A stretch of 45,362 nucleotides of DNA from Prevotella sp. CAG:1058 (GCA_000433175.1 HF986632.1:1-45362), one strand, 5' to 3'. Counted from the first letter of the stretch, positions 33,852 through 43,769 are shown. The notes: generated by a model not told the origin, from the sequence alone. Made by a program: numbers and translations.

Positions 33852-35189
33852 ATGAAAAAGATATTATTTGCGTCACTTTGCGTAGCTTCAGCCTTAACAT
33901 TTACAGGCTGTGTCAGCGAAGAAGACGATATCTTCGGCTCATCAGCCCCGGTAAGACTGGACGAAGCTGCAAAGACGTATACAGAGCGTCTGTCATCAGC
34001 AACAGCTGGTTGGGCTATGGAATACTACCCCACATCTCAGACAGCAGCCCCGAAGGGACTTGGCTATCTTCTGTTAGCCAAGTTCGAACCCAACCTGTCA
34101 GTAACAGTCGGCATGAAGAACCAGTTCTGCACACCTGCCGACCAATACATGGAGGACACTTCTTCATGGGAAATAATTACGGACAACGGTCCTGTGCTTA
34201 CATTCGATACCTATAACGAGTGCATACACGTATTCTCATCACCAGAGGACGTACCCAGCACATCTACAGACGAGACTGGTGTAGGCCTTGAAGGCGACTA
34301 TGAGTTCGTTATGATCGACGTGCCAGAGAACGGAGAGTTCGTTATGCTGAAAGGCAAGAAGCGCGGTACATACACAAGACTCACACGTCTTGACGAAGGC
34401 ACCGACTTCGAGACATACATCAACGACATCGAAGATTTCAGGAACCGCGTATTCTCATCAAAAGCTCCTAACGTGTGCATGCTTACATTAGGCGACAGTG
34501 TAATGAAAGTGGCAAACGCAAGCACAGGTATCTGCAACATCTACCCGTATGACGGAGATGCAATAAGCGACGAAAGCTTTCACACATTCCTCGTCACAAA
34601 ACGCGGCGGTAAATATTACCTCCGCTTCCGTGACGCGCTCAACGCGCCCGACGGCAAAGAAGCCCAGGAGTTCGTATACGATGAAGAGCGTGATCTGTTT
34701 ACCGGTGTAGAAAATCCGGAATACATCCTCGAAGGCGACCAGCCGAAAGAATTCTTCACATGGGTTATGGAAGAAAGCGGCAGAGAGTGGGTTCTCACAA
34801 GAACATCAGAAATGTCTGACAACGTCAAGGAAAAGTATGAAGCTTTGAGAACTGCCCTAACCGCAGCGAGAGGTACTTTTAATGACCTTGCGTTCAAATA
34901 CGAGAACAACGGGTACATTTGCGCCATCAACATCACGGCAAACAGGCAGACAAAAGACTACAAGTACAACATCAACATCACACCGTCGGAGACAGGATAT
35001 ACATTCGCAATTGCAGATCCTGTCAACGAAGAGTCTCAAAAAATGTTGACAACCTTCCCGGCTATCCAGGACTTGCTGAATGTCTTCGCAACAGACTTCG
35101 CTGTTTCAGCGACATCATCAAGATTCAACATGTCAACAATCAAGCTGAAAGACGCTAACGGAACAGAAGTAAATCTTACAATTAACTAA
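33852..35189 (+). CDS. DUF4302 family lipoprotein
   Basis: A 445-residue lipoprotein (lipobox FTGC, Cys20) followed by VSEEDDIFGSSAPVRLDEAAK. The segment AGWAMEYYPTSQTAAPKGLGYLLLAKF (beginning near residue 54) and KGKKRGTYTRLTRL are typical of DUF4302, a Bacteroidota family found in susCD loci that carry the Mx1-type peptidase. Function unknown; a surface accessory or binding role is likely from context. No catalytic motif is seen. It is fourth in the operon, 37 nt after the peptidase gene. Confidence 0.85.
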   Translation: MKKILFASLCVASALTFTGCVSEEDDIFGSSAPVRLDEAAKTYTERLSSATAGWAMEYYPTSQTAAPKGLGYLLLAKFEPNLSVTVGMKNQFCTPADQYMEDTSSWEIITDNGPVLTFDTYNECIHVFSSPEDVPSTSTDETGVGLEGDYEFVMIDVPENGEFVMLKGKKRGTYTRLTRLDEGTDFETYINDIEDFRNRVFSSKAPNVCMLTLGDSVMKVANASTGICNIYPYDGDAISDESFHTFLVTKRGGKYYLRFRDALNAPDGKEAQEFVYDEERDLFTGVENPEYILEGDQPKEFFTWVMEESGREWVLTRTSEMSDNVKEKYEALRTALTAARGTFNDLAFKYENNGYICAINITANRQTKDYKYNINITPSETGYTFAIADPVNEESQKMLTTFPAIQDLLNVFATDFAVSATSSRFNMSTIKLKDANGTEVNLTIN

Positions 35190-35203
35190 TAAATTTTACA
35201 ATT

Positions 35204-36937
35204 ATGAAAAGAGCATTATTTACAATGACAGTCCTCATGGCGTCAGCCATGAGCTTTGCCCAGGCACAGACAAGTGCTCCGATGGTAGGTCTCGAAAGAG
35301 TAAAAGCTCCGATGCCTGTAAATAAGGTTTTCCAAGCTGCAACAAAAGCAGACATGCCGAAAAAGTCTATTTACAACGGCAACTACTACACAGTGCCATC
35401 AGGTGCCCTTTACATGGGTTACAATCTAGATGACATGGGTTACCAGGCAACATTCGTAAACATTCCCGGACTTATGTCTGGTACTTTCACCAACATGAAC
35501 GAGAATCCATTCTCTGCAACATGGACATGGAACGGTAATAACGCAAACGAACTCGGACTTGTTGACGAGAACAACAACTTCGTATGGATCGGTATGCCTT
35601 CAAACGGTGCAGACGGCATTAGGTACGTGCCTGCACCTGTACTGAATGGAGCTGACAGCTATACACTGCCAAGTTCATACAACCAGAACGGTATCATTTC
35701 AGTTGACCGCTTGTCAGCACTTACATACGCTGACCCGCACATCGGCCGTCAGATTTACGGAACAAGCGGATTCATGAGCACTCAATATTTATGGGGAACC
35801 GGCGACGCAAGCGTTTTTGATATTATCGACAATGAAGACGGTACAAAGGATACGGTTGACGTTGTAACAAAATCATTCGGTTTTGCACAGCACTACACGA
35901 AACCAATGTCACCTCTCTATATTGAGAACATCTTCATCCCGGGTATTTCTGCAAATAACAACCAGAACCCATTGGGTGACAAAGCCCTGACTATGCAAAT
36001 TGTTGGCGACAGCGGCAACATGATAGCTGAGTTCACTGTAAAGCAGGAAGACCTTATCAATAGGAACAACACTAACTACCTTGAGCCATTTGGCACTCCG
36101 TCACTTTGGACAATCAAGTTCGAGAATGTCGTTGATGACCCTGTTTGGGGTGAAATGGTAGAACCGATCATCATCAATGAAGGCTTCACTATCATGGTAA
36201 CAGGTTTCGACCAGGAAGGTGTAGACTTGGGTCTCTACGGATTCCAGGCAGACGGCACTGAAGTTACCGCTCCGCTTGACGTAGAAAGCGGTGTAATGCT
36301 GACAAAGCGTGAAGACGGAACAACTAAGGAAGTGATGTATGCAGGCGTACTGTCTATTCCAATTACTTTCACTGCCCTGACAGACAACGTATTCGTTCAG
36401 ACCGACCTGACTTACACTGACCAGGCAACTGGCGATATACAGGAGTTCCCCAACTCAAACGTACTGCGCATCTCAGAGAATGGTGCTGACAGCTACCTCG
36501 AAAGCGGAGCAGACGTATCACTCTACGTGTCAACTGCTACACCTTGGGAAGATGGCGGCTACATCATCGAAATGGTTGAGACTAACGACGACAGCGAGTG
36601 GCTGAACCTCACTCCTACTAACAACACTGAATACTGGGAGCAGTCAGGCAGCGGATTCAACCTGCTTAACTTCACAGCTAATCCTATCAATGCAGGCGAA
36701 GGCCGTTGGGCAGTGCTGAAGGTATCAGGACGCGGCGTTGAGTCAGAGTCTCCTATCATCATCCTCCAGGGTACTGCAACTTTGGACGATGTTCCAACAG
36801 GTATCGAAAACGTCGTTAATGACAACAATGTCAAGGCTGACCCGAACGCTCCTGTTTACAATATCAGCGGACAGCGTGTTTCTAAGGACGCAAAGGGCAT
36901 CCTCATCCAGAACGGCAAGAAGTTCATGAACAAATAA
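35204..36937 (+). CDS. Secreted protein with Prevotella-type C-terminal tail
   Basis: A 577-residue exported protein with a signal peptide (TMTVLMASAMSFAQAQ, cleavage near 22) and no lipobox. The body is beta-rich and has no motif I can name. The C-terminal 30 residues, VYNISGQRVSKDAKGILIQN followed by GKKFMNK, resemble the short C-terminal tail of many secreted Prevotella proteins, which is related in pattern to type IX secretion sorting domains (G-Q-R-V ... G-x-Y/L-I ... K) but shorter. It may be a substrate-binding or adhesion component. It is 14 nt downstream of the DUF4302 gene and ends the operon. Confidence 0.75.
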   Translation: MKRALFTMTVLMASAMSFAQAQTSAPMVGLERVKAPMPVNKVFQAATKADMPKKSIYNGNYYTVPSGALYMGYNLDDMGYQATFVNIPGLMSGTFTNMNENPFSATWTWNGNNANELGLVDENNNFVWIGMPSNGADGIRYVPAPVLNGADSYTLPSSYNQNGIISVDRLSALTYADPHIGRQIYGTSGFMSTQYLWGTGDASVFDIIDNEDGTKDTVDVVTKSFGFAQHYTKPMSPLYIENIFIPGISANNNQNPLGDKALTMQIVGDSGNMIAEFTVKQEDLINRNNTNYLEPFGTPSLWTIKFENVVDDPVWGEMVEPIIINEGFTIMVTGFDQEGVDLGLYGFQADGTEVTAPLDVESGVMLTKREDGTTKEVMYAGVLSIPITFTALTDNVFVQTDLTYTDQATGDIQEFPNSNVLRISENGADSYLESGADVSLYVSTATPWEDGGYIIEMVETNDDSEWLNLTPTNNTEYWEQSGSGFNLLNFTANPINAGEGRWAVLKVSGRGVESESPIIILQGTATLDDVPTGIENVVNDNNVKADPNAPVYNISGQRVSKDAKGILIQNGKKFMNK

Positions 36938-37002
36938 GCCTCTCATGGTATAATTCAGATACTGATTTGCAGGTAAATAAACTTGCAAAAACAGTCAAAA
37001 AG

Positions 37003-37037
37003 AATCCCGGCCACTAAAATGGTCGGGATTTTTTTAT
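37003..37037 (+). terminator. Terminator of the SusCD operon
   Basis: An 11-bp stem AATCCCGGCCA/TGGTCGGGATT with one G-U pair (37003-37013 and 37020-37030), followed by TTTTTTA. About 65 nt after the last stop codon. Confidence 0.88.
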
Positions 37038-37166
37038 GATTATAAAGCAGCGAAGAGAGGGAAAACAACAGAAAAGAATGCACGTCCTTAGCTCATGTTA
37101 TCCAAAGAAAAGTCACTGGTAATCAAAAGACTGACAGCTTAAAAAATAAGAAAATACAACGGCAAT

Positions 37167-37254
37167 GCGAAAGCTTACCTTTCATCGTGCAAAAGGATAC
37201 CTTTTACACGACAATAGGTTACCTTTTACACGACAAAACACGACCTTTTGGTTT
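37167..37254. repeat. 22-nt-period palindromic array E (4 exact units)
   Basis: Four units start at 37167, 37189, 37211 and 37233: GAAAGCTTACCTTTC, AAAAGGATACCTTTT, AATAGGTTACCTTTT and AAAACACGACCTTTT. The linker ACACG recurs after units 2 and 3. It lies between the SusCD operon terminator and the gpmI promoter repeats. Confidence 0.88.
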
Positions 37255-37338
37255 ATCATCCGCAAATTAACATATTTGACAAGCAAAACGCTCAAGTAAT
37301 ATGTTCTATTTACCGACACACATTATGCACTTCAGCCT

Positions 37339-37530
37339 ACTTGCATTACCTTTACATAATGTAAGCGACGCCTCGGAAGTGAAAATAAATGTTCGTTTCT
37401 CTCACATTTATTTTGCACTTCGCTCGACTTGCATTACCTTTAAATAATGTAAGCGGCGCCTCGGAAGTGAAAATAAATGTTCGTTTCTCTCACATTTATT
37501 TTGCACTTCGCTCGACTTGCATTACCTTTG
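37339..37530 (+). repeat. 88-bp tandem repeat carrying the gpmI promoter
   Basis: Two full 88-bp copies (37339-37426 and 37427-37514), with two base differences, are followed by 16 nt of a third (37515-37530). Each copy starts at the -7 region, and contains an inverted repeat GAAGTG-AAAATAAATG / CATTTATTTT-G-CACTTC (16 bp with a one-base bulge). Copies 1 and 2 read TACCTTTA at the -7 position, whereas the third reads canonical TACCTTTG. A diverged related stretch (CACTTCAGCCTACTTGCATT) precedes copy 1. Confidence 0.93.
37499..37530 (+). promoter_or_regulatory. Promoter of gpmI
   Basis: -33 TTTTG (37499-37503), a 19-nt spacer and -7 TACCTTTG (37523-37530), a full consensus match 25 nt before the ATG at 37556. 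The upstream copies of the same region have TACCTTTA and are probably weaker or inactive. Confidence 0.85.
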
Positions 37531-37555
37531 CACCAGTTTTTAAGATTAAAAGATT

Positions 37556-39079
37556 ATGGCAAAGAAAGCATTATTGATGATACTCGACGGATGGGGTATC
37601 GGACAGCACGGCAAAGGCGACGTAATCTACAACACGCCTACAACTTACCTCGATTATCTTAACGCTGTAAGCCCTCACTCACAGCTCCAGGCCTCAGGCG
37701 AGGACGTAGGCCTGCCAGACGGACAGATGGGTAACTCGGAAGTTGGTCACCTCAACATCGGCGCCGGACGAATAGTATATCAGGATTTGGTCAAAATCAA
37801 CCGCGCATGCAAGGACGGTTCAATACTAAAGAACCCCGAAATAGTAAACGCATACAGCTACGCACAGAAGACAGGCAAGAAGCTCCACCTCATGGGTCTG
37901 ACAAGCAACGGAGGCGTACACTCGTCACTCGACCACCTGTTCAAGCTCATTGAGATTTCAAAGGAATACGGACTCAAGGATACATACGTACACTGCTTCA
38001 TGGACGGCCGCGACACCGACCCGAAGAGCGGTGCAGGCTTCATCAAGGAAATAGAAGACGCATGCTCAAAGAACGGAGCCCACATAGCCAGCATCATAGG
38101 CCGCTTCTACGCAATGGACCGCGACAAGCGCTGGAACCGTGTCAAGGAAGCATACGACCTTCTCGTAGAAGGCAAGGGCAAACAGGCTGACAACATGGTC
38201 AAGGCCATGGAGGAGAGCTATGCCGAGGGCGTGACAGACGAGTTCATCAAGCCCATCAACAACTCCACTGTTGACGGAACCATACAGGAAGGCGACGTTG
38301 TTATCTTCATCAACTTCCGCAACGACCGCGCCAAGGAGCTTACCCAGGTGCTCACACAGCAGGACATGCCCGAAGAGGGAATGCACACCATCAAGGACCT
38401 TCAGTATTACTGCATGACTCCTTACGACGCATCATTCCAGGGCGTACACATCCTCTTCCCCAAGGAGAATGTACAGGATACACTTGGCGAATACCTCAGC
38501 AAGCAGGGCAAGAAGCAGCTGCACACAGCCGAAACGGAGAAATATGCCCACGTGACATTCTTCTTCAACGGCGGCCGCGAGGCTCCGTTCGAGAACGAGG
38601 ACCGCATCCTTGTACCCTCTCCTAAGGTTGCCACATACGACCTGAAGCCCGAGATGAGCGCATACGAGGTTAAGGACAAGCTCGTCGGTGCCATCAACAC
38701 GCAGGAGTACGACTTCATCGTTGTCAACTTCGCCAACGGCGACATGGTAGGCCACACCGGAGTTTACAACGCGATAGCCAAGGCCGTATGGGCCGTTGAC
38801 CACTGCGTCAAGGACGTTATCGAGGCAGCAAAGGCAAACGGCTACGAGGCAATCATCATAGCCGACCACGGCAACGCCGACAACGCCATCAACGCTGACG
38901 GCACACCCAACACAGCCCACTCGCTCAATCCAGTACCGTTCATCTACGTTACCGACAACAACAGCGCTACCGTGAAGAACGGCCGCCTGGCCGACGTGGC
39001 TCCGTCAATCCTCCACATAATGGGACTCGAGCAGCCTGCCGACATGACCGGCGAGAACCTCATCGAAGACAACATCTAA
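37556..39079 (+). CDS. gpmI: 2,3-bisphosphoglycerate-independent phosphoglycerate mutase
   Basis: A 507-residue glycolytic enzyme interconverting 3- and 2-phosphoglycerate, in the alkaline phosphatase superfamily with two Mn ions. [11 protein letters not shown] (6-16) gives Asp11; the nucleophile is Ser61 in [28 protein letters not shown] (near 147-158), [14 protein letters not shown] (near 183-196), [13 protein letters not shown] (near 251-263) and IADHGNADN (near 438-446) are the remaining family motifs. Length is normal. It is a single-gene unit with a strong promoter and terminator. Confidence 0.97.
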   Translation: MAKKALLMILDGWGIGQHGKGDVIYNTPTTYLDYLNAVSPHSQLQASGEDVGLPDGQMGNSEVGHLNIGAGRIVYQDLVKINRACKDGSILKNPEIVNAYSYAQKTGKKLHLMGLTSNGGVHSSLDHLFKLIEISKEYGLKDTYVHCFMDGRDTDPKSGAGFIKEIEDACSKNGAHIASIIGRFYAMDRDKRWNRVKEAYDLLVEGKGKQADNMVKAMEESYAEGVTDEFIKPINNSTVDGTIQEGDVVIFINFRNDRAKELTQVLTQQDMPEEGMHTIKDLQYYCMTPYDASFQGVHILFPKENVQDTLGEYLSKQGKKQLHTAETEKYAHVTFFFNGGREAPFENEDRILVPSPKVATYDLKPEMSAYEVKDKLVGAINTQEYDFIVVNFANGDMVGHTGVYNAIAKAVWAVDHCVKDVIEAAKANGYEAIIIADHGNADNAINADGTPNTAHSLNPVPFIYVTDNNSATVKNGRLADVAPSILHIMGLEQPADMTGENLIEDNI

Positions 39080-39170
39080 CACTACGCAGCATGTATTGCA
39101 TGCAGCGGTAAGGCTGTCTTGGGCTGACACGATAACCCGCAAGCCTTACAAAAGAATAAACACAGATAAC

Positions 39171-39217
39171 AAAAGTCTGCCGACGATGTTAACACCATCA
39201 GCCGGCAGACTTTTTTT
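39171..39217 (+). terminator. Terminator of gpmI
   Basis: A 12-bp perfect stem AAAAGTCTGCCG/CGGCAGACTTTT (39171-39182 and 39203-39214) with an inner GATG/CATC pairing, followed by TTTG. Confidence 0.88.
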
Positions 39218-39442
39218 GTGCGCTGTTCCTGTCAATCAGCATCTGAAAAACTTCCACAGCAGCACACTATACCACTACTTCAGACCGACAACAATAAGGT
39301 AAAATACATCCACATAACAAGTGCCGCTGATAATAAAGAATGAAAGCAATATAGGATATAATACTTCAAAGTATTGTGTAAATATGTGTAATTTTGAACT
39401 TTTTTAAGCCTTTTCGGATAACGTCATAACAATGTAAATTAG

Positions 39443-39450
39443 TACTTTTG
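39443..39450 (+). promoter_or_regulatory. -7 box of the activase-dehydratase gene
   Basis: TACTTTTG matches TAnnTTTG, 32 nt upstream of the ATG at 39483. No clear -33. The rest of the 39218-39442 gap shows nothing I can name. Confidence 0.6.
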
Positions 39451-39482
39451 CACCGTATAAAAACGAATCAAAGATATTCTCA

Positions 39483-42400
39483 ATGTTAAAAACAGGAATA
39501 GACATAGGCTCGACCACTGTGAAAATCGTAGCGACTGACAACAGTGGAAAAATCTTGTTTTCTCGCTACCGGCGCCATAACGCCAATGCAAAAGAAGTGG
39601 TTGCAAACCTCATGACAGAAATGAAAGACCACTGTGGCGACATAGAGGCAGACATAAAAATGACCGGTTCGGTAGGCATGGGCTTCTCCGAGAAGTACGG
39701 GTTGCCGTTCGTACAGGAAGTTGTCGCAGCCACGAAGGCCGTACAAAGCCTCTACCCTGGCACGGCTACGCTTATCGATATCGGCGGCGAAGACGCCAAA
39801 GTTGTGTTCTTCAACGAAGGCCGTGCTACCGACCTGAGAATGAACGGCAACTGTGCAGGTGGTACGGGAGCCTTCATCGACCAGATGGCAGTACTGCTTA
39901 ACGTAAGCGTTGACGAGCTTGACCGCCTTGCGTCAAACTCCGCAAGGACATACCCAATAGCCTCACGCTGCGGTGTTTTCTGCAAGACAGACATACAAAA
40001 CCTTATCGCCCGCAACGTAAGCCGCGCCGACATAGCCGCTTCCATATTCCATGCGGTAGCCGTGCAGACGGTCGTCACGCTCGCCCACGGATGCAAAATC
40101 GAGCCACCCGTACTCGTATGCGGCGGTCCGCTTACCTTCATGCGCTCGCTACGCACAGCCTTCATGAACTACCTTTCACTTACAGACGACGACTTCATCC
40201 TGCCTGAAAATGGCAATCTCCTGCCAGCGCTTGGTGCCGCTATGACCGACAACGGCTCCAGCCAGCCGCGCCGCCTGTCGGATATCATTGCCGAACTGGG
40301 CAAAACCTACAATCAGGAGAGCACACTTAGCAGGAAGCTACGCCCGATTTTTTCCAACGAGAAAGAACATGATGAATGGTTGCAGCGCATGGACGGGCAC
40401 AACATTCCGAGCCTGCAAACAACAGCCGACAGCACACTGCCCGACAATTGGCCAACGCATGACGACAGACAGGCCACCGAAGTGTACATAGGCATCGACT
40501 CCGGCTCTACGACAACTAAGATAGTTGTCACCGACACACGCCTCAACATCATTTATTCATACTACAACACCAACAACGGCGACCCGGTAAAAACAGTCGA
40601 AGAAGGACTCAGTAAACTGAAAGAGCAATGCGACAAGCGAGGCATAAACATGCGCGTGGCCGGCAGTTGCTCAACGGGCTACGGCGAAGACCTCATCAAG
40701 GCGGCCTTCCAGATGAACGCTGGCATTGTCGAGACAATAGCCCACTACACAGCCGCCCGCCATCTCGACCCTGACGTTTCGTTCATCCTCGACATCGGCG
40801 GACAAGACATGAAGGCAATATTCGTAAACAACGGCATCATAGACCGCATCGAGATAAACGAAGCCTGCTCGTCGGGTTGCGGCTCGTTCATCGAAACTTT
40901 TGCCAAGACTCTCGGCCATACGGCACACGAATTCGCTGAAGCGGCATGCCGCTCAACCACCCCTTGCGACCTGGGCACACGCTGTACGGTGTTCATGAAC
41001 TCGAAAGTGAAGCAGGCACTGCGCGAAGGCGCAGGCATCAACGACATTGCCGCAGGACTGGCCTATTCCGTAGTGAAAAACTGCCTGTACAAGGTACTCA
41101 AGCTGAAGGACGTCTCACAACTGGGCGACCACATCGTCGTACAGGGCGGCACGATGCGCAACGACGCCGTGGTGCGCGCCCTCGAACTGCTGACATGCAC
41201 CGAAGTGACACGCTGCGACATGCCTGAACTGATGGGTGCATACGGCTGCGCCATATACGCCAGCAAGAACTGCCACGGCGGCTCGACGCTCGACGACATG
41301 CTGGCTAAAGCCTCATACACGCAGAAGGAACTACACTGCCACGGCTGCGACAACCAATGCCTCGTGGTACGCTACCGTTTCGACAACGGACATGAATACT
41401 TTTCGGGCAACCGATGCGAGCGTGTGTTCACAAACAACGGTTCCGACAAGCACGAGGCCGGCCTCAACGCTTACCGCAAGAAGAACTCGCTGCTCTTCGA
41501 CCACGAAGGTGTAAAAGGCTCGCCGCGCATGACCATCGGCATACCGCGCTGCCTTAACATGTACGAAGACTACCCGTTTTGGCATACACTGTTCACCTCG
41601 TGCGGCATCGACGTGCGCCTTTCGTCGCCGTCAAAGTTCTCAGCCTACGAACACAGCGCGTGCATGGTTATGTCTGACAACATCTGTTTCCCTGCCAAGC
41701 TCGTACACAGCCACATACAAGACCTCATCGACAGCCGCGTCGACCGCATATTCATGCCCTTCGTAGTTTACGAACGGCAGGACAAGGAGCAAAACAGCTA
41801 CAACTGCCCGATAGTGACCGGATACGCCGAAGTCGTAAAAAGCGTACAGGGCGGCGGCGTACCCATCGACTCGCCTACAATCTCGTTCAAGGACAAACGC
41901 CTGCTGTACAAGCAGTGCCGCGACTACCTGAGTTCGCTCGGAGTAACCGACAAAACCATAAACCGTGCCTTCAGCCACGCTGCTGCTGCGCAGGAAGTAT
42001 ACGTTAAAGACATTGTAAGCTACAACGAACACGTCTACAATGAGGCGCGCAAGCACGGGGCGCTGACCATACTGCTGGCCGGACGGCCCTACCACGCCGA
42101 CATGCTGATACAGCACAAGGTGTCAGACATGCTCGCCGACATGGGCCTTTACGTGGTGACCGACGACATCGTGCGCGGCAAACACGTGACGGTAGACGAC
42201 GCCCACTACCTCTCACAATGGGCTTACCCCAACAGGATATTGGAAGCGGCCAAGTGGTGTACAAGGCAGAAAGACATGGAGTTTGTCGAGATGACGTCGT
42301 TCGGCTGCGGTCCTGACGCCTTCCTCACCGATGAAGTACGCGACCTGCTGTCGCGCCACGGCAAAGTGCTTACCCTGCTGAAGCTGGACGACATCAACAA

Positions 42401-43769
42401 CATAGGCTCGATGAAACTGCGCGTGCGCTCGCTCATCGAGAGCATTAAACTGGCAGGCAGCAAGAACGATAACGGCCGCCGCCAGGCAGAGTTCAGGACT
42501 ACTCCGCCCTTTGACGACGCCTGCCGCGGCAGAAAAATACTCATACCATACTTCACGCCGTTCATATCGCCGCTGATTCCGGCAATACTGAGAGTCGCTG
42601 GATACGACGTGGACAACCTGCCGATAAGCGACACCGAGTCGTGCGAATGGGGACTGAAATTCGCAAACAACGAAGTGTGCTACCCTGCAACGCTCATCGT
42701 CGGCGACATTATAAAAGCCTTCAAGAGCGGCAAGTACGACCCCGGCAAGACCGCCGTAGCCATGACCCAGACCGGCGGACAGTGCCGTGCAAGCAGCTAC
42801 CTTGCGCTTATCAAGAAGGCACTGGTCGACGCCGGCTTCGCCGAAGTGCCCGTAGTGGCGTTCACCTTCGGCAGTTCCATCAAGAACCACCAACCCGGTT
42901 TCCACATAAACTGGATGAAAGTGTTGCCCATTGCACTTTACGCCATACTTTACAGCGACTGCATCGCCAAATTCTACTACGCCTCGGTGCCGCGCGAGAA
43001 GCAGCCCGGACAGGCCGCAAGGCTGCGTTCGCTATACTTGCAGGCGGGCGAGAGCCTCATACTCGAAGGCAGGCACGACGACCTGGTAAGCTATCTGACG
43101 ATGGCTGCAACCGAATTCAACCGAATATGCGACGACCGCCAGTGCCCAAGAACATGCGTGGTAGGCGAGATTTTCCTGAAGTTTAACCCCTTCGCCCAGA
43201 AGAATGTGACCGACTGGCTCATATCACAGGGCGTCGAGATAGTGCCCCCGCTACTGCTGGACTTCTTCATGCAGAGCTTCGTAAACAGGCGTGTTGACGA
43301 GGCTGACCACCTCAGCCGCAGGAATTTGTCTGACCTTGTCTACGGCATTGTGTACAAGCGCATACGCAAACACATTGACCGTGTAAACCGCGCAGCCTCT
43401 GCATTCCGCCACTTCACGCCGTTCAACGACATCTTTGCCGAAGCCGACGAGGCACGCAAGGTAATCACCCTAAGCGCACAGTTCGGCGAAGGGTGGCTGC
43501 TGCCGGCAGAAATCATGTCGTGCGCACGCCAGGGAGTGAGAAGTGTAGTCAGCCTGCAACCGTTCGGCTGCATAGCCAACCACATTGTATCAAAAGGCAT
43601 AGAGAAGAAAATCAAGTCGTTTTTCCCCGACATGAACATTCTCTCGCTTGACTTCGACAGCGGCGTCAGCGACGTCAACATAACCAACCGGTTGCTGCTG
43701 TTCGTTGACAACCTGAAGAAAGAAGAACAAGCCAGACAGGCACAAAAGCCACAGGACGGACGGCCGTAA
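39483..43769 (+). CDS. Fused 2-hydroxyacyl-CoA dehydratase activator/DUF2229 protein
   Basis: A single 1428-residue chain. Two BadF/BadG/BcrA/BcrD-type ATPase modules lie at about 1-260 (GIDIGSTTVKIV, LIDIGGEDAKVV, GNCAGGTGAF, SRCGVFCKTD) and 332-600 (GIDSGSTTTKIV, LDIGGQDMKAIF, NEACSSGCGSF, TRCTVFMNSKV). The paired Cys positions in both match the [4Fe-4S] ligands of 2-hydroxyglutaryl-CoA dehydratase activator. A CHGCDNQC cluster follows (near 620-627), then DUF2229 (IGIPRCLNMYEDYPFWHTLF, near 680-700) and a dehydratase-subunit-like region to the end (ILLAGRPYHADM, SFGCGPDAF, CYPATLIVGD, TQTGGQCRASSY). Such fusions occur widely in anaerobes; the physiological substrate is unknown. It likely needs ATP, reduced ferredoxin or flavodoxin and anoxia. 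It is a single-gene unit. Confidence 0.93.
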   Translation: MLKTGIDIGSTTVKIVATDNSGKILFSRYRRHNANAKEVVANLMTEMKDHCGDIEADIKMTGSVGMGFSEKYGLPFVQEVVAATKAVQSLYPGTATLIDIGGEDAKVVFFNEGRATDLRMNGNCAGGTGAFIDQMAVLLNVSVDELDRLASNSARTYPIASRCGVFCKTDIQNLIARNVSRADIAASIFHAVAVQTVVTLAHGCKIEPPVLVCGGPLTFMRSLRTAFMNYLSLTDDDFILPENGNLLPALGAAMTDNGSSQPRRLSDIIAELGKTYNQESTLSRKLRPIFSNEKEHDEWLQRMDGHNIPSLQTTADSTLPDNWPTHDDRQATEVYIGIDSGSTTTKIVVTDTRLNIIYSYYNTNNGDPVKTVEEGLSKLKEQCDKRGINMRVAGSCSTGYGEDLIKAAFQMNAGIVETIAHYTAARHLDPDVSFILDIGGQDMKAIFVNNGIIDRIEINEACSSGCGSFIETFAKTLGHTAHEFAEAACRSTTPCDLGTRCTVFMNSKVKQALREGAGINDIAAGLAYSVVKNCLYKVLKLKDVSQLGDHIVVQGGTMRNDAVVRALELLTCTEVTRCDMPELMGAYGCAIYASKNCHGGSTLDDMLAKASYTQKELHCHGCDNQCLVVRYRFDNGHEYFSGNRCERVFTNNGSDKHEAGLNAYRKKNSLLFDHEGVKGSPRMTIGIPRCLNMYEDYPFWHTLFTSCGIDVRLSSPSKFSAYEHSACMVMSDNICFPAKLVHSHIQDLIDSRVDRIFMPFVVYERQDKEQNSYNCPIVTGYAEVVKSVQGGGVPIDSPTISFKDKRLLYKQCRDYLSSLGVTDKTINRAFSHAAAAQEVYVKDIVSYNEHVYNEARKHGALTILLAGRPYHADMLIQHKVSDMLADMGLYVVTDDIVRGKHVTVDDAHYLSQWAYPNRILEAAKWCTRQKDMEFVEMTSFGCGPDAFLTDEVRDLLSRHGKVLTLLKLDDINNIGSMKLRVRSLIESIKLAGSKNDNGRRQAEFRTTPPFDDACRGRKILIPYFTPFISPLIPAILRVAGYDVDNLPISDTESCEWGLKFANNEVCYPATLIVGDIIKAFKSGKYDPGKTAVAMTQTGGQCRASSYLALIKKALVDAGFAEVPVVAFTFGSSIKNHQPGFHINWMKVLPIALYAILYSDCIAKFYYASVPREKQPGQAARLRSLYLQAGESLILEGRHDDLVSYLTMAATEFNRICDDRQCPRTCVVGEIFLKFNPFAQKNVTDWLISQGVEIVPPLLLDFFMQSFVNRRVDEADHLSRRNLSDLVYGIVYKRIRKHIDRVNRAASAFRHFTPFNDIFAEADEARKVITLSAQFGEGWLLPAEIMSCARQGVRSVVSLQPFGCIANHIVSKGIEKKIKSFFPDMNILSLDFDSGVSDVNITNRLLLFVDNLKKEEQARQAQKPQDGRP

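Noticed and set aside
39096..39302. 68-codon ORF after gpmI
   Set aside because: It runs across the gpmI terminator hairpin and has no recognisable features.
42213..42905. 230-codon antisense ORF inside the activase gene
   Set aside because: It lies fully within a well-supported gene on the plus strand and reflects its codon bias.
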